Below are positions 13,197-15,793 of a stretch of DNA of 15,793 bases, one piece after another. The first letter of the stretch is position 1, and every line of letters begins with the position of its first letter. The notes under the pieces were generated by a model, which did not search any database, was not told the DNA's origin, and worked only from the letters and a program-made list of their open reading frames with translations. The translations under genes and the position numbers were made by a program. The stretch is taken from NCBI GenBank assembly GCA_964596115.1, contig CAZQRW010000045.1, forward strand, positions 1 to 15,793, written 5' to 3'. The stretch is from CAZQRW01 sp964596115. GTDB taxonomy: Bacteria > Hydrothermota > UBA3072 > B12-G15.

Positions 13197-15746
13197 ATGA
13201 GAGTTATAAATAAGAAGAATTTAAATCTTGAAAACTACGCGAGGTATATACAACCTCACAATAGAATATTACACTTACTTACAACTTCTGGAATATTTCA
13301 TCATTTTTTATTATTTTTATGTCTCGTATTTCTCTTTTTCACTCTCTTTAATATACCTGTATACGCAGATGAAATCCCTCAGAATAATCCCATAACTATA
13401 AAAGTTGGGGTATATGAAAATGAGCCAAAGATATTTACAGACAAAAGTGGAAATGTTTCAGGATTCTGGAAGGATCTTATAGACTATATTGCCTCAAAAG
13501 AAAATTGGAAAATAGAGTATATCTATGGCACGTGGGGGCAATGTCTCAAAAGATTAAAGAAAAATGAGATAGACATACTACCAGATGTTGCATATTCAGA
13601 AGAGAGGGCTAAACGATATAATTTCTCAAATGAAACTGTCCTTGTAAGCTGGTCAATAGTGTATACAAGAGATAGAACCAATATACAATCTATTCTCGAC
13701 CTTGAAGGTAAGAAGATAGCCGTTCTACGGAACAGCATCAATGTAGAGGGTCCAGGAGGCATAAAAAAACTTATAAGGAATTTTGACATCCACTGCTCCT
13801 TCATCGAAGTAGATAGTTATATCGAAGTCTTTGAATTAGTAAAAAGCAAAAAAGCCGATGCAGGGATTACTAACAAGGATTTTGGTAACAAACACGAAAA
13901 AGAATTTGGCCTCGTGAAGACACCCATCATTTTCCAACCCTCCCGTCTTTATTTCGCCTTTTCAAAAAGGTCAAATTTAGCACCTTATCTCATCAAAAGG
14001 ATAAATTATCATATGAAGGAATTGAAGGAAAATAGGGCATCTATCTATTATCAGTTATTAGAAAAGTGGCTTGGAGAAAAAACCATCGTGAAACCTCTTA
14101 TCCCTGGCTGGATAAAGTGGGTTCTGATAGGCATTTTTGGGCTTACATTCTTGCTTATCGGTGGAAATTTCGTCCTGAGAGCGCAGATTAGATCAAAAAC
14201 AAAAGAACTAAGAGAGGAAATCGATGAGCGTAAAAAGGCGGAAGAGGCATTAAAAGCAAGCGAGGAGAAATATCGAACACTGGTCGACCAAAGCCCGGAT
14301 GGCATATTTTATGTGGACCTGGAGGGAAATTTCTTATCTGTCAACAAAGCGATATGCAAAACCCTTGGTTATGATGAAAAAGAATTAATTGCAATGAATA
14401 TATGGGACATTATCCCAGAAAAATATAAAGAACTCTATAAGAAAAGAATTGAAAGAATCTTAAAGGGAGAAAATTTAATAGAGCCAGCAGAGTATGAAGT
14501 AAAAGCAAAGGATGGAAGAAAGTATATCGTAGAAATTCGCTCTGTTCCATATATCAAAGAAGGCAAAATTGTTGGATTTCAGGGGATGGTAAGGGACATC
14601 ACCGAAAGAAAGCGGGCAGAGGAAGAATTCCAAAAGATGGAAAAACTTGAATCGTTGGGTATCCTTGCCGGAGGAATTGCGCATGATTTCAATAATCTTT
14701 TAACTGTAATACTGGGAAATCTATCCCTATCCCAAACAGAGGCAAATGGAGAACTAAAGGAAATGTTAGAAGATGCCATACGGGCATCTATACAGGCCAA
14801 AAACCTGACACAACAGTTACTCACATTCTCAAAAGGTGGAGAACCCATAAAGGAAAAAGCCTCCATTGAGGATATAATCAGAGATTCAGCTAAATTTGTC
14901 CTGCGCGGTTCCAATGTAAGATGTAAATATGATTTTCCTTCTGATTTATGGAATGTGGAAGTGGATAAAGGACAATTCTCTCAGGTAATAAACAATCTGA
15001 TAATAAATTCCGATCAGGCAATGCCTGGGGGTGGAAATATATACATAAAGGCAGAAAACGTCATCCTTGGAAAAGATAATTTATTGCCTCTACCTACGGG
15101 AAAATATATAAGGATTATCGTAAAAGACGAAGGAATTGGTATACAAAGGGAACATCTTAAGAGGATATTTGATCCATTTTTTACTACAAAGAAGAAGGGA
15201 AGCGGCCTTGGATTAGCAATTGTATACTCCATCATTAAAAAACACGGAGGCTATATCACAGTAGAATCAGAGTTAGGAAAGGGTACTACCTTTTACATCT
15301 ACCTTCCTGCAGTGGAAAGAAAAACTGAAAAGGAGACAGGATATAGAGAAGAGAGAGGAGCCTTAACCAAAGAGGGAAAGATTCTATTTATGGATGATGA
15401 TGGAATGGTTCGAGAAACAGTGGGCAGAATGTTGGAAAAAAAGGGGTATAAAGTGGAAACAGCAGAGAATGGAGAGGAAGCAGTAAAGAAATACAGAAAA
15501 GCCTTCAATTCAAAGAAACCTTTTGATGCGGTAATACTGGATTTAACAGTGCCAGGGGGTATGGGTGGAAAAGAAGCAATGAAAAAACTTAAAGAAATAG
15601 ATCCAGATGTAAAGGCAATAGTTTCCAGCGGATATTCCACAGATCCAATAATGTCTCATTATAAGAAGTATGGTTTCAAAGGAGTTGTAGCAAAACCCTT
15701 TATTATAGAAGAATTACAAGAAGTGTTGAGACGAGTTCTCCCCTAA
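13197..15746 (+). CDS. Hybrid sensor histidine kinase: SBP-type sensor, PAS, kinase, receiver (849 aa)
   Basis: A membrane sensor of a phosphorelay. Residues 36-57 are a signal or anchor segment ending VYA, after a long N-terminus; the ATG follows AGGAG (13187-13191). Residues about 66-293 form a solute-binding-protein family 3 domain (IKVGVYENEPKIF, then AYSEERAKRYNFS with R137), expected outside the membrane. A helix spans 305-326, then a coiled coil, a PAS domain with PAC tail (about 356-472), the phosphoacceptor H496 in AGGIAHDFNN, N604 in the N box, D644 (DEGIGI), FDPFFTT (658-664) and KGSGLGLA (667-674). The receiver (about 727-845) has acidic D733-D735, phosphoacceptor D782, S810/S811 and K833. 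All catalytic residues are present. The ligand is unknown; where amino-acid binders usually have an Asp, this has ADAGITNKDFG (220-230). No output domain or partner regulator is in the window, so an external Hpt or regulator is expected. Confidence 0.94.
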   Translation: MRVINKKNLNLENYARYIQPHNRILHLLTTSGIFHHFLLFLCLVFLFFTLFNIPVYADEIPQNNPITIKVGVYENEPKIFTDKSGNVSGFWKDLIDYIASKENWKIEYIYGTWGQCLKRLKKNEIDILPDVAYSEERAKRYNFSNETVLVSWSIVYTRDRTNIQSILDLEGKKIAVLRNSINVEGPGGIKKLIRNFDIHCSFIEVDSYIEVFELVKSKKADAGITNKDFGNKHEKEFGLVKTPIIFQPSRLYFAFSKRSNLAPYLIKRINYHMKELKENRASIYYQLLEKWLGEKTIVKPLIPGWIKWVLIGIFGLTFLLIGGNFVLRAQIRSKTKELREEIDERKKAEEALKASEEKYRTLVDQSPDGIFYVDLEGNFLSVNKAICKTLGYDEKELIAMNIWDIIPEKYKELYKKRIERILKGENLIEPAEYEVKAKDGRKYIVEIRSVPYIKEGKIVGFQGMVRDITERKRAEEEFQKMEKLESLGILAGGIAHDFNNLLTVILGNLSLSQTEANGELKEMLEDAIRASIQAKNLTQQLLTFSKGGEPIKEKASIEDIIRDSAKFVLRGSNVRCKYDFPSDLWNVEVDKGQFSQVINNLIINSDQAMPGGGNIYIKAENVILGKDNLLPLPTGKYIRIIVKDEGIGIQREHLKRIFDPFFTTKKKGSGLGLAIVYSIIKKHGGYITVESELGKGTTFYIYLPAVERKTEKETGYREERGALTKEGKILFMDDDGMVRETVGRMLEKKGYKVETAENGEEAVKKYRKAFNSKKPFDAVILDLTVPGGMGGKEAMKKLKEIDPDVKAIVSSGYSTDPIMSHYKKYGFKGVVAKPFIIEELQEVLRRVLP

Positions 15747-15793
15747 GTGTCAGTCTTTAAATATTAAGTTTTTTATAACAACTTCACTAACTT

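Noticed and set aside
14579..15640. Long - strand open frames under the sensor kinase gene (111 and 113 codons)
   Set aside because: They lie opposite the conserved kinase and receiver motifs, are rich in Ser/Phe/Pro as expected from antisense of Lys/Glu-rich coding sequence, and have no start signals.

Overview
The window reads as chromosomal DNA from an AT-rich, Gram-negative-type bacterium. Arg codons are mostly AGA/AGG and ATA is frequent. The three tRNAs are about 62-65% G+C by hand count, far above the surrounding sequence, which fits at least moderate thermophily. One secreted giant ends in what looks like a type IX secretion (Por) sorting domain and carries WOR-3/Cloacimonadota-style propeller and 'ISPNGGE' modules. 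My best guess is a candidate-phylum bacterium of the WOR-3 (Stahlbacteria/Hydrothermae) type. That placement is inference from style, not from a marker-gene search.

Layout. (1) Positions 1-4249, + strand: a small secreted protein of unknown function, then a 1042-residue two-propeller secreted protein with a C-terminal sorting domain, separated by about 295 bp of AT-rich non-coding DNA. (2) Positions 13006 down to 4280, - strand: a very tightly packed block in the transcription order tRNA-Glu(CUC), tRNA-Gln(CUG), rpsU, cvpA, mutS2, tRNA-Met(CAU), SPFH/prohibitin protein, tyrS, UDP-glucuronate decarboxylase-like SDR, polyprenyl-phosphate glycosyltransferase-like GT2, ftsY, PHP phosphatase. Neighbouring genes overlap by 4-28 bp or lie 1-3 bp apart. 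The exceptions are the tRNA-flanked gaps, one of which (upstream of tRNA-Met) holds a perfect-consensus promoter. (3) Positions 13197-15746, + strand, divergent from the tRNAs: a hybrid sensor kinase with an extracytoplasmic SBP-type sensor, PAS, histidine kinase and receiver domains, driven by a near-consensus promoter.

How the genes work together. Most of the - strand block is housekeeping: translation (tRNAs, S21, TyrRS), protein targeting (FtsY) and genome/ribosome maintenance (MutS2). Embedded in it is a plausible envelope-glycan pair: an SDR resembling UDP-xylose synthase, which overlaps a membrane GT2 of the ArnC/GtrB/DPMS type. Such a pair could make a nucleotide pentose and load it onto a lipid carrier. 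I found no CRISPR array, insertion sequence, phage gene or toxin-antitoxin module, and no clear novel defence or biosynthetic system. The most notable signals are a 47-bp exact repeat inside diverged propeller blades, a MutS2 without its KOW-like segment, tRNA promoters placed so that leaders would be almost absent, and the sugar/GT2/ftsY overlap chain.
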